Assembly: GCA_900549485.1 (NCBI GenBank)
Contig: UROG01000041.1
Span: 1-20,409, forward strand
Direction: 5' to 3'
DNA length: 20,409 nt
Source of the DNA: an uncultured Eubacteriales bacterium
GTDB lineage: Bacteria; Bacillota; Clostridia; Oscillospirales; Oscillospiraceae
Shown: piece by piece, positions 7,406 through 13,812 of the stretch
How positions within the stretch are numbered: position 1 is the stretch's first letter
Layout of the letters: each line of letters begins with the position of its first letter
Translations under genes and position numbers: made by a program
The notes under the pieces: model-generated
Database searches by the model: none
Seen by the model: only the letters and a program-made list of their open reading frames with translations
What the model was told of the DNA's origin: nothing

Positions 7406-8965
7406 ATGAAAAAGAAGCTGCTTTTTTCAATATCGCTTATATGGCTTGCCGGATGCTTCGCGGCGGTGTGTGCTTTTGTCGCAGGATGCGGAACAAATTT
7501 TATCGACTCAGATATGTCGAGTGAGCTTGTCCTTGCAAAGCTCCTGTCCGAGCAGGGCGGTATCCTCGCAGAGAATTGGTTTTATTCGACCGAGATAAAG
7601 GTTCTGAACAGTCAGATCTTTATTGCGCCGCTTTTTTGGATAATCAAAAGCTGGTCAACCGTAAGATGCGTGGGAACGGCAATCATGCTTGCTCTGCTTA
7701 TAGCGTCTTCGGTTTTTGCGCTCCGTTCGCTTTCCGTCACATGGACGTCGGCGCTTTTTGCAACGGGCTTTCTGCTCCTTCCGCTGTCGTCTGACTATGT
7801 TTACGGTGTTATTGAAGGAATTTTCTATATTCCCTACGTTATCCTGTCGCTTCTCCCCATAGGATTTTTCTGCCGCGCTTATGACGCGCCGTCAAGAAAA
7901 AAGCGGGTTTTGCTGACGGGTATATGCGCTGTGATAGCCCTGCTTTCGGGGCTTTCCGGGATACGGCAGGTATTTCTTTTCTATTTACCGGCGGCTGCCG
8001 CTTCCGTGCTTCTGCTGGCGGGAGAAAAGAAAATTGAAAAAGGATCAAAGAGCCTTGCGTATGCTGAGACTGTCGTTATCTCCTGCGCGGCAGGTCTGGC
8101 GGGGTATCTTCTCAATAAAACGGTGCTGAGCAGAGTATACAGCTTCTGTGACTACGGCGTAGATACTTTCGGCAGGGATCTGCTGTTTACGGAATTTTCT
8201 CTCGGCGGGCTTGAGCAGTTTTTCAATCAGCTTTTTGCGATGCTCGGATATAAAACGGGCGCGATGTTCTCCGGGTATATCCTCTATAACGCGCTTTTCG
8301 GACTGATCGCCGTCTGCGCCATTGCCGCCGTGATCTGCGTGCTTCGCGGCGAACGGTTTGACATAAAAGAGAAAAACCTTGTTCTGACGTTCCTTATCGC
8401 GCTTGCTCTGCTTGCGGTGGTCTTCTGCTTTACAGATATGGACAAAATCGGCAGGTACTCGATCCCAGTCGTTGTGCTTCTTGTGCCGGTTATTGCCGTG
8501 TTCTTCGGAAAATGGGAAACAGACCGGAGGATCGCCGCTCTGCTGGCGGCGGCGCTTATGGGGCTTGCTGCCGTTACGTCGCTGAATACATACAAGGTGC
8601 TTGCACGGAGCGATCAAAATACCATGCTCAAGGATGTCTATGCCTATCTCGACAGCGCCGGATATACGGAGGGCTATTCAAGCTTCTGGAGCGGAAATGT
8701 GCTTACGGAGCTTTCGGATGGGGGTATCGACATGAGAGTCGTCGGCACGGATTATATTCTCAGCGCGGACGATCTCGGAAATGTCTACCATTGGCTTCAG
8801 CGCAAGTCGCATCTGGATACTCAGCCGGAGGGGAAGTTTTTCCTCCTGCTCACCGGAAAAGAGGCGGAGAGCTGCCGTCTCGGTCTGACTGAGGAATACT
8901 CCAACGACAGATATCTTGTCTACGGCTTTGAAAACTTCCGCGACTTCGAGGCCTTATATAAGTAA
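7406..8965 (+). CDS. Polytopic membrane protein, possible GT-C-fold glycosyltransferase
   Basis: The 519-residue protein begins at ATG 7406, 10 bp after the preceding GT2 gene; the only ribosome-site candidate is GGGAG, further upstream than usual. The N-terminal membrane helix (about 5-29) leads into an acidic motif F-I-D-S-D (32-36). This sits in the first outer loop, where GT-C enzymes keep their catalytic Asp pair. About ten more hydrophobic segments follow to about residue 400. A soluble C-terminal domain of roughly 120 residues comes last. GT-C enzymes use polyprenyl-phosphate sugars on the outer face. I do not recognise a specific family, so the call rests on topology, the DxD-like motif and neighbouring glycan genes. 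It could equally be a membrane protein of unknown function in the same pathway. Confidence 0.5.
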   Translation: MKKKLLFSISLIWLAGCFAAVCAFVAGCGTNFIDSDMSSELVLAKLLSEQGGILAENWFYSTEIKVLNSQIFIAPLFWIIKSWSTVRCVGTAIMLALLIASSVFALRSLSVTWTSALFATGFLLLPLSSDYVYGVIEGIFYIPYVILSLLPIGFFCRAYDAPSRKKRVLLTGICAVIALLSGLSGIRQVFLFYLPAAAASVLLLAGEKKIEKGSKSLAYAETVVISCAAGLAGYLLNKTVLSRVYSFCDYGVDTFGRDLLFTEFSLGGLEQFFNQLFAMLGYKTGAMFSGYILYNALFGLIAVCAIAAVICVLRGERFDIKEKNLVLTFLIALALLAVVFCFTDMDKIGRYSIPVVVLLVPVIAVFFGKWETDRRIAALLAAALMGLAAVTSLNTYKVLARSDQNTMLKDVYAYLDSAGYTEGYSSFWSGNVLTELSDGGIDMRVVGTDYILSADDLGNVYHWLQRKSHLDTQPEGKFFLLLTGKEAESCRLGLTEEYSNDRYLVYGFENFRDFEALYK

Positions 8966-8970
8966 AAGCA

Positions 8971-8995
8971 AACCGGACCTCAGACGGGTCCGGTT
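8971..8995. terminator. Bidirectional terminator between converging genes
   Basis: AACCGGACC (8971-8979) pairs perfectly with GGTCCGGTT (8987-8995) around a 7-nt loop. The plus-strand tail is T-rich (AACTTTTACTTT) and the minus-strand tail is also T-rich (TGCTTTTACTT). It lies 5 bp from each of the converging stop codons at 8965 and 9001, so it can serve both. Confidence 0.88.
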
Positions 8996-9000
8996 AACTT

Positions 9001-9987
9001 TTACTTTCCGCGTATTTTGTTGTTCGCGTTCATTATGATGTTGAGCAGAAGATAATTTTTTGTGCGGATGCAGAAGTGGATAATCCGGTATTTTGCGCCC
9101 ATACTTTTTACGTACCTGTTGTTCAGGTAATCCGGAAATTTGGCTTTAAAGTCGGCAAAAAGCTTGTCCTGAACGCAGCTGTTTCTGTCGGCAAGGTTAA
9201 CCCTCGCTATTGAGGTGATTACCTCGTGGTGAAAGGCCGAGAACTCAAGCTGTTCGGAATATTTATCAAACAGTCCTGCGCTGCGGAACGCATCAAGCAT
9301 GGAATCTACCGCCGGAATGATCTCAAGATTTCTGAGCGTGTTTTTGTTGTTGGTAATGGAGCCTGCGCGCTGGAGGTAGTTGTGCCACGGCCTGTGGACG
9401 GAAATCATTTTACCGGCGAGCGTATAGAGCTTCGGCGTGACATACATATCCTCGTACCAGACCCTGCCGGGGTAATATATCCCGTTCTCCGTAAAAAGAG
9501 AGCGCCTGTATATCTTGTTCCATGCCGAGGGCATTTCAAAAAGCAGTTCGGGGTAGGAATCAAGTGTGAACTCACCCTCGATTTTGCAGCCGTTGATGTA
9601 CTTGAGAAGTCTCCCCGCCTCGTTGACGGAGCGGATATCAAAGAACAGGATATCAAAATCTCTGTCAAGGTATCCGAACATCTCCGTCAGTGCGTCGGGG
9701 GAGAGATAATCGTCACTGTCGAGAAACAGAATATATTCGCCTTCCGCCGCGTCTATGCCGACATCCCTTGCCGCGCCCAATCCGCCGTTTTCCGTTGTGA
9801 TCACCTTGACAAGACCGGAAAATCTGCGGGAATAATCAAGGCAGACGTCAGGTGAAGAGTCTGTCGAACCGTCGTTGACGATTATTATCTCATATCCCGC
9901 AATCTCCGGATATATGACCGAATCAAGGCATTTTGCGAGATACTTTTCAACATTGTATACAGGGATAACTACAGAAAGTTTTTTCAT
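9001..9987 (-). CDS. GT2-family glycosyltransferase (GT-A fold), opposite strand
   Basis: The protein has 328 residues. The N-terminus MKKLSVVIPVYNVEKYL, the NDGSTDSS loop near D39, NGGLGAARDVG at 67-77 and the metal-binding DSDD at 90-93 define a GT2 enzyme of the EpsJ-like type. VWYEDMYV matches the acceptor-region motif of the paralogue at 6460-7395, and the later NNKNTLRNLEI segment aligns with NNNNSQKNLDI there. The start is backed by GGAGAGG upstream and a well-spaced promoter. The gene runs against its neighbours and is transcribed alone, ending at the shared terminator. It probably serves the same cell-surface glycan pathway as the plus-strand cassette but under separate control. Confidence 0.9.
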   Translation of the reverse strand: MKKLSVVIPVYNVEKYLAKCLDSVIYPEIAGYEIIIVNDGSTDSSPDVCLDYSRRFSGLVKVITTENGGLGAARDVGIDAAEGEYILFLDSDDYLSPDALTEMFGYLDRDFDILFFDIRSVNEAGRLLKYINGCKIEGEFTLDSYPELLFEMPSAWNKIYRRSLFTENGIYYPGRVWYEDMYVTPKLYTLAGKMISVHRPWHNYLQRAGSITNNKNTLRNLEIIPAVDSMLDAFRSAGLFDKYSEQLEFSAFHHEVITSIARVNLADRNSCVQDKLFADFKAKFPDYLNNRYVKSMGAKYRIIHFCIRTKNYLLLNIIMNANNKIRGK

Positions 9988-10024
9988 GGATCGCCTCTCC
10001 GTGCATTGTTTACCATTTTATAAC

Positions 10025-10053
10025 ATTTTAACACAGCCGCACACGCCATGCAA
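10025..10053 (-). promoter_or_regulatory. Promoter of the minus-strand GT2 gene
   Basis: On the minus strand TTGCAT (10048-10053) and TAAAAT (10025-10030) are spaced by exactly 17 bp. Transcription would start about 30 bp before the GT2 start codon at 9987. It diverges from the lepB promoter, with 13 bp between the two -35 boxes. Confidence 0.65.
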
Positions 10054-10066
10054 GGCAGAAAAGCAC

Positions 10067-10096
10067 TTGAATATGATACGGGTTTTGGTATATAAT
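10067..10096 (+). promoter_or_regulatory. Promoter of the lepB-rbgA-rnhB-yraN run
   Basis: TTGAAT (10067-10072) is followed at 18 bp by a perfect -10 TATAAT (10091-10096). The predicted start lies about 34 bp upstream of the lepB ATG at 10137. It gives the run its own promoter, consistent with its separation from rplS. Confidence 0.7.
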
Positions 10097-10136
10097 CAGC
10101 AAAGAAAATTATTCTCAGGAATGATTGGAGAAAGTC

Positions 10137-10715
10137 ATGAGCAGAATTAAAGAAAAGCTTTCACCCGAAGAAGCCGCGTCGAAGGAGCTGGCGCAGCGCA
10201 GGGATACTTATGATTGGATACAGTGCCTTATAAGCGCGCTGATCGTATGCGTACTCGTCTTTGTTTTCATATTCAGAGTGATTGACGTGAAAGGGACGTC
10301 TATGGTTCCGACGCTCAACAATCAGGATAAAATGCTTGTTTCCGGACTGTTTTATAAACCCAAAGCCGGCGATATAGTCGTTTTCAAAAAAGACGAGTAT
10401 GATCCGGAAAAAGCTCTTGTAAAGCGCATTATCGCTACCGAGGGGCAGAAAATAAACATTGACTTTGACAAGGGCATCGTCTATGTTGATGAAGTTCCCA
10501 TTGAGGAGGATTATATCAACGATATAACGACCACAAAGCTTGACTTTATCGGTCCCAAGACCGTACCGGAGGGATGTGTGTTTGTTATGGGCGATAACAG
10601 GAATATGTCCACCGACAGCCGCAAGGCGGAAATAGGAATGGTTGACAGCCGCCTGATCATCGGGAAGGTTTACTGTATCCTCTTCCCCTTGAAATCATTC
10701 GGCATGGTGAAGTGA
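10137..10715 (+). CDS. lepB: Signal peptidase I
   Basis: This 192-residue type I signal peptidase has one membrane anchor (about 28-48) and then the catalytic Ser55 in GTSMVPTL. The general-base Lys96 lies in ALVKRIIA, and the conserved MGDNRNMSTDSR box spans about 151-162. It cleaves Sec and Tat signal peptides on the outer face of the membrane. The size and single N-terminal anchor fit the Gram-positive SipS class. The chosen ATG follows TTGGAG with good spacing; an in-frame TTG 12 bp earlier overlaps that ribosome site and is unlikely. The stop overlaps the rbgA start (TGATG). Confidence 0.97.
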   Translation: MSRIKEKLSPEEAASKELAQRRDTYDWIQCLISALIVCVLVFVFIFRVIDVKGTSMVPTLNNQDKMLVSGLFYKPKAGDIVVFKKDEYDPEKALVKRIIATEGQKINIDFDKGIVYVDEVPIEEDYINDITTTKLDFIGPKTVPEGCVFVMGDNRNMSTDSRKAEIGMVDSRLIIGKVYCILFPLKSFGMVK

Positions 10716-11590
10716 TGGCAAACAACGTCTATGAAAAAATGAATATACAGTGGTTCCCCGGCCACATGACCAAGGCGCAGAGAATGATCGAGGAAAACAT
10801 AAGGCTTGTCGATGCCGTATGCGAGATACTCGACGCGAGAATACCCAGCGCCAGCAGGAATCCGGATATTGACGCTCTTGCCGCGGATAAGCCGCGGCTT
10901 GTCATTTTGAACCGCTGTGATCTTGCAGATGAAGACGCTACAAAGCGCTGGAAAAAGTATTTTGAAGATAAAGGGCTGCCCGTTATCGAGTGTGACGCCA
11001 GAACAGGCAGGGGAGTTAATGCCTTTGTTCCTGCGGTTCGCCGGCTTCTTGCGGAAAAAATTGCGCAGTATGAGGCGAAGGGACAGACAGGAAGACCGCT
11101 GAGAGTGATGGTGCTCGGTATTCCAAATGTCGGAAAATCGACGTTCATTAATAAAGTTGCCGGGCGAAAGGCCGCGATCGCGGGGGATAAGCCCGGCGTG
11201 ACACGCGGAAAGCAGTGGATAAATATCGACCGCTCTCTTGATCTGCTTGATACGCCGGGGATACTCTGGCCGAAGTTTGAAAGTCAGCAGGTGGGCGAAC
11301 TGCTTGCCATAACAAATGCGATAAAAAGCGACGTTATTGATAAAGAGACGCTTGGGGCGAATTTCATGCTGCGACTGAGGGAAAACTATCCGCAGGCGCT
11401 TGAAGCAAGATATAAATTCACGCCTGATCCGGAAGCTAACGGGTTTGAACTGCTTGAGCAGTGTGCAAAAAAGCGCGGATTTCTTGTGTCAAAGGGCGAG
11501 TATGATATTGAACGCATGGCATCGACGCTTTTGGGCGAATATCATGACGGTAAATTAGGAAGAATAACGCTGGAGCTGCCGGATGACTGA
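10715..11590 (+). CDS. rbgA: Ribosome biogenesis GTPase RbgA (YlqF)
   Basis: This is a circularly permuted GTPase of 291 residues. IQWFPGHMTKAQR (11-23) is the RbgA N-terminal signature. G-motifs come in permuted order: G4 as NRCD (66-69), G1 GIPNVGKST (135-143), G2 around T163 in GVTRGKQW, and G3 DTPG (179-182). RbgA drives late 50S assembly. The C-terminal 70 residues match the ANTAR-like RNA-binding region. G4 has Arg where Lys is usual. ATG 10715 overlaps the lepB stop; ATG 10739, immediately before IQWFPGHM, is an alternative but has no visible ribosome site. The gene's 3' end overlaps rnhB by 8 bp. Confidence 0.95.
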   Translation: MANNVYEKMNIQWFPGHMTKAQRMIEENIRLVDAVCEILDARIPSASRNPDIDALAADKPRLVILNRCDLADEDATKRWKKYFEDKGLPVIECDARTGRGVNAFVPAVRRLLAEKIAQYEAKGQTGRPLRVMVLGIPNVGKSTFINKVAGRKAAIAGDKPGVTRGKQWINIDRSLDLLDTPGILWPKFESQQVGELLAITNAIKSDVIDKETLGANFMLRLRENYPQALEARYKFTPDPEANGFELLEQCAKKRGFLVSKGEYDIERMASTLLGEYHDGKLGRITLELPDD

Positions 11591-12182
11591 ACTGTGGAGC
11601 ATCGAAAACGAAATATACGACTCCGGTGTCAGGCTGCTGTGCGGCGTTGACGAGGCAGGGAGGGGACCTTTGGCGGGACCTGTATGCGCTGCCGCCGTTA
11701 TACTGCCGAGAGGGCTTGAAATAGAGAATCTGAACGATTCGAAAAAGCTCAGTGAAAAGCGCCGGGAGGAGCTTTATGATGTTATATGCAAAGAAGCGGT
11801 AAGCTACGGCATTGCTTTTGCGGAAGTTGAGGAAATAGAAGCCTTCAACATCCTTGAAGCAACTTTTATGGCTATGAACCGTGCTATAGCAAAGCTTTCC
11901 CCGACGCCGGAGCTTGCCTTGATCGACGGCAACCGTACAAATGGGATCTCCGTTCCGGCGCACGCCGTCATAAAGGGAGACGGCAAATGCGCGGACATAG
12001 CGGCGGCGTCGATCCTTGCCAAGGTGACAAGGGACAGATATATGCTTGAGATGGCCGGTAAATATCCCGAATACCATTTTGAAAAGCATAAGGGCTACGG
12101 GACGAAGGCGCATTATGAAGCCTTGCGCGAATACGGTCCATCCCCCATACACCGCATGAGTTTTTTGAGGAAGATGCACTGA
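11583..12182 (+). CDS. rnhB: Ribonuclease HII
   Basis: The 199-residue protein has the type 2 RNase H signature CGVDEAGRGPLAGPV, with catalytic D23 and E24. The third acidic residue is D115 in LIDGN and the fourth is D133 in KGDGK. AASILAKVTRDR and HKGYGTKAHYEAL complete the family pattern. It cuts RNA in RNA-DNA hybrids and at single ribonucleotides in DNA. It overlaps rbgA by 8 bp and its TGA overlaps the yraN ATG by 1 bp, so all are translationally coupled. Pairing with rbgA is common in Bacillota. Confidence 0.97.
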   Translation: MTELWSIENEIYDSGVRLLCGVDEAGRGPLAGPVCAAAVILPRGLEIENLNDSKKLSEKRREELYDVICKEAVSYGIAFAEVEEIEAFNILEATFMAMNRAIAKLSPTPELALIDGNRTNGISVPAHAVIKGDGKCADIAAASILAKVTRDRYMLEMAGKYPEYHFEKHKGYGTKAHYEALREYGPSPIHRMSFLRKMH

Positions 12183-12541
12183 TGAATATAGGAGAGAGCG
12201 GAAAATTCGGCGAGGATAAAGCCGCAGAATACCTGAGAAAGAAAGGGTACGGGATAATCAGGCGCAATTTCTCCTGCCGCTTTGGGGAGATAGATATCAT
12301 TGCGGAAAATACCGGGTTTCTTGTTTTTGCCGAGGTCAAGCTGAGAAAAAATGACATGCACGGCGAGGCAAAGGAGTTTGTAAATTACTCAAAGCAGCAG
12401 AAGATAATCAGAACCGCATCGCTTTTTCTTGCCGGATACGATACGGAAAAACAGCCGCGCTTTGACGTGATAGAGGTCTATGCACCGCAGGGAATGTTTT
12501 CACCGGTAAAGATAAACCATATTGAGGATGCTTTTATGTAA
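12182..12541 (+). CDS. YraN/UPF0102 family putative nuclease
   Basis: The 119-residue protein matches UPF0102: GKFGEDKAAEYLRKKGY at the N-terminus, then RNFSCRFGEIDIIAE. FAEVKLRK supplies the E51-x-K53 of a PD-(D/E)xK nuclease-like core together with D38 and E36. Function is not settled; the fold is shared with Holliday-junction resolvases and restriction enzymes. It directly follows rnhB with a 1-bp stop/start overlap, the usual place for this family, and is the last gene of the run. A long palindromic element starts about 10 bp after its stop. Confidence 0.93.
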   Translation: MNIGESGKFGEDKAAEYLRKKGYGIIRRNFSCRFGEIDIIAENTGFLVFAEVKLRKNDMHGEAKEFVNYSKQQKIIRTASLFLAGYDTEKQPRFDVIEVYAPQGMFSPVKINHIEDAFM

Positions 12542-12551
12542 GCGGCCAAAC

Positions 12552-12664
12552 TTGGTTTTAAGCGGATATGAGCGAGGCAGGCTTCGTTTTGCTCTATCAC
12601 AAGGCGGCAAGCCTTCCTCAATCGCAAAGCCTTGCCTGCAACGCTGTTCACGCTTAAAAACCAT
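12552..12664. repeat. Large imperfect palindrome (about 113 bp) after yraN
   Basis: The outer arms are TGGTTTTAAGCG (12553-12564) and CGCTTAAAAACCA (12651-12663), complementary except for one extra base. Further in, AGCG (12571-12574) pairs with CGCT (12642-12645) and GCAGGC (12577-12582) pairs with GCCTGC (12634-12639). Inner parts show weaker complementarity up to a short loop near 12605. The element encodes no credible protein. It may be a dispersed miniature repeat, a processed 3' structure or a terminator-like fold; no long U tract follows. Confidence 0.6.
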
Positions 12665-12695
12665 GGCAGAGGCGGGGGCTGGATGCTCCCATTGA

Positions 12696-12722
12696 GCAGG
12701 AGACAAGCTTTGTGCCTCCTGC
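12696..12722 (-). terminator. Hairpin just downstream of the DUF1540 gene
   Basis: On the plus strand GCAGGAG (12696-12702) pairs with CTCCTGC (12716-12722), and inside it ACAA (12703-12706) pairs with TTGT (12710-12713) around a GCT loop. On the minus strand it starts 6 bp after the DUF1540 stop codon, the usual place for a terminator. No U tract follows on that strand, so it may instead protect the mRNA 3' end. Confidence 0.45.
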
Positions 12723-12728
12723 GGAACG

Positions 12729-12908
12729 TTAATCCGAAGTGCCGCGGGGGCAGAACGTAGAGCAGTAGGTTTCGCCCTTGGTGCAGGCGCGCTCGTTCTG
12801 GACGCTGATCTTGCTTGCGCTGCATTTGCAGTCGATGGTATTGTATTTGCAGGCCGTTACTTCACAGCCGACTCCGGGATTGGAGCAGGAATTTCTTTTA
12901 TCGCTCAT
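12729..12908 (-). CDS. DUF1540-domain Cys-rich small protein (59 aa)
   Basis: A minus-strand frame of 59 residues begins MSDKRNSCSNPG, ends ...CPRGTSD, and carries eight cysteines: C8, C15, C20, C27, C29, C42, C49 and C53. The spacing, with VGCEVTACKYN early, CKCSASKISV in the middle and ETYCSTFC at the end, fits the DUF1540 domain of Clostridia and bacilli. The cysteines suggest metal binding; the function is unknown. AAAAGGAG sits seven bases upstream of the ATG, an excellent ribosome site. The gene stands alone against the strand of yraN and the phosphoesterase, with a hairpin after its stop and a candidate promoter at 12948-12975. It is short enough to be missed by length-filtered gene callers. 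Confidence 0.9.
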   Translation of the reverse strand: MSDKRNSCSNPGVGCEVTACKYNTIDCKCSASKISVQNERACTKGETYCSTFCPRGTSD

Positions 12909-12926
12909 TGTTAGTCTCCTTTTTTC

Positions 12927-12954
12927 TTTACTTGCAGGCAGGCGGTTTTATTAT
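12927..12954 (+). promoter_or_regulatory. Candidate promoter of the metallophosphoesterase gene
   Basis: TTTACT (12927-12932) is spaced 16 bp from TATTAT (12949-12954). Its -10 occupies nearly the same bases as the -10 of the opposite candidate promoter for DUF1540. A leader of about 55 nt would precede ATG 13016. The -35 match is modest. Confidence 0.4.
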
Positions 12955-12974
12955 GACCGTCCTCTTGCCTGCAA
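12932..12974. promoter_or_regulatory. 9-bp inverted repeat across the divergent promoters, possible operator
   Basis: TTGCAGGCA (12932-12940) and TGCCTGCAA (12966-12974) are perfect inverted copies, 25 bp apart, flanking the shared -10 region. The right arm extends to an 11-mer, CTTGCCTGCAA (12964-12974), which recurs exactly at 12631-12641. The arrangement suits a dimeric regulator binding both arms, or an RNA hairpin; no binding protein is identified. Confidence 0.4.
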
Positions 12975-12975
12975 A
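12948..12975 (-). promoter_or_regulatory. Candidate promoter of the DUF1540 gene
   Basis: On the minus strand TTTGCA (12970-12975) lies 16 bp from TAATAA (12948-12953). The start would fall near 12941, giving a leader of about 33 nt that includes the strong ribosome site. The -35 overlaps one arm of a 9-bp inverted repeat and the other arm (12932-12940) covers the predicted start. Hexamers are imperfect. Confidence 0.4.
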
Positions 12976-13015
12976 AATAGTATTTGCAGAGCGCCGTCTT
13001 TTATTCGGAGGGATT

Positions 13016-13705
13016 ATGGCATTATATGCAATAGGCGATCTTCACCTGTCGCTTGCAAAGAACAAGCCGATGGATATATTCGGCGACGTGTGGCAAGATC
13101 ATACGGAAAAGCTCAGAGCGGGGTTCTCAACGCTGAAAGATGAGGACGTGTGTGTTCTTTGCGGCGATATAAGCTGGGGAATGGGCATGGATGAGACTCT
13201 GCCGGATTTTAAATTTATCGACGCGCTGCCCGGCAGGAAAATAATCCTGAAAGGAAACCACGACTATTGGTGGAACACCGTAACAAAAATAAAAAAATTT
13301 TTTGCGGATAACGGTATACGCACGGTAGATATTCTGTACAATAATTTCTTTGAGTACGGTGAATATGCGATCTGCGGGACAAGGGGCTGGTTTTACGAGG
13401 AGGAAAAAGGCGGGGAACACGACAGAAAAATCATGATGCGCGAGGTTATGCGCCTTGAAGCGTCCCTTAAGGCCGCAGGAGAGAGGAAAAAGCTTGTCTT
13501 TTTGCATTATCCGCCGAAGTATCAGTTCTATACCTGTCCGGAGATCGTGGAGCTTTTTAAAAAATATGAGGTAAGGCTATGCTGCTACGGACATATTCAC
13601 GGAAAGGGCTGCCGCTACGCACTCAATGGGTGGAGCGGCGGCACGGAATACAGGCTTGTGTCGGCGGATAACGTTATGTTTGCTCCTGTCAGGCTGCCAT
13701 ATTGA
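13016..13705 (+). CDS. Calcineurin-like metallophosphoesterase
   Basis: The 229-residue protein has all the dimetal motifs in order: IGDLH (D8, H10), CGD (D51), KGNHD (N81, H82), LHYPP (H164) and YGHIH (H193, H195). The start at ATG 13016 is set by CGGAGGGATT upstream and by the motif position; the frame is open 5' but that part lacks conserved features. The family includes hydrolases of phosphomonoesters, phosphodiesters and nucleotides, and the substrate cannot be read here. The EYGEYAICGTRGWFYEEE segment is characteristic of the Clostridia subfamily of small cytoplasmic members. It is monocistronic by appearance, between the divergent region and the tig promoter. I see no clear terminator after it. 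Confidence 0.9.
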   Translation: MALYAIGDLHLSLAKNKPMDIFGDVWQDHTEKLRAGFSTLKDEDVCVLCGDISWGMGMDETLPDFKFIDALPGRKIILKGNHDYWWNTVTKIKKFFADNGIRTVDILYNNFFEYGEYAICGTRGWFYEEEKGGEHDRKIMMREVMRLEASLKAAGERKKLVFLHYPPKYQFYTCPEIVELFKKYEVRLCCYGHIHGKGCRYALNGWSGGTEYRLVSADNVMFAPVRLPY

Positions 13706-13745
13706 GTACAAACTGTAAAAATGAGTTAAAATGAAGAAATAAACA

Positions 13746-13774
13746 TTGATTTTATAGAAAGAATCTGTTATCAT
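13746..13774 (+). promoter_or_regulatory. tig promoter (extended -10)
   Basis: TTGATT (13746-13751) and TATCAT (13769-13774) are 17 bp apart, with TGT just before the -10 forming an extended -10. The predicted start lies about 32 bp upstream of the trigger factor ATG and its GAGGAGGAAA ribosome site. No CtsR or CIRCE operator is visible in the region. Confidence 0.7.
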
Positions 13775-13812
13775 ACCTAAGGTTACGCACAAACTGAGGA
13801 GGAAACAAATTA

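Noticed and set aside
8045..8617. A 190-codon minus-strand frame in the GT-C-like gene
   Set aside because: Its His/Lys/Arg-rich composition is typical of the complement of hydrophobic coding DNA, and no start signal is present.
12478..13143. Open frames on both strands overlapping the DUF1540 gene and intergenic region
   Set aside because: They conflict with the better supported 59-residue DUF1540 frame and with the palindrome, and show no family features.
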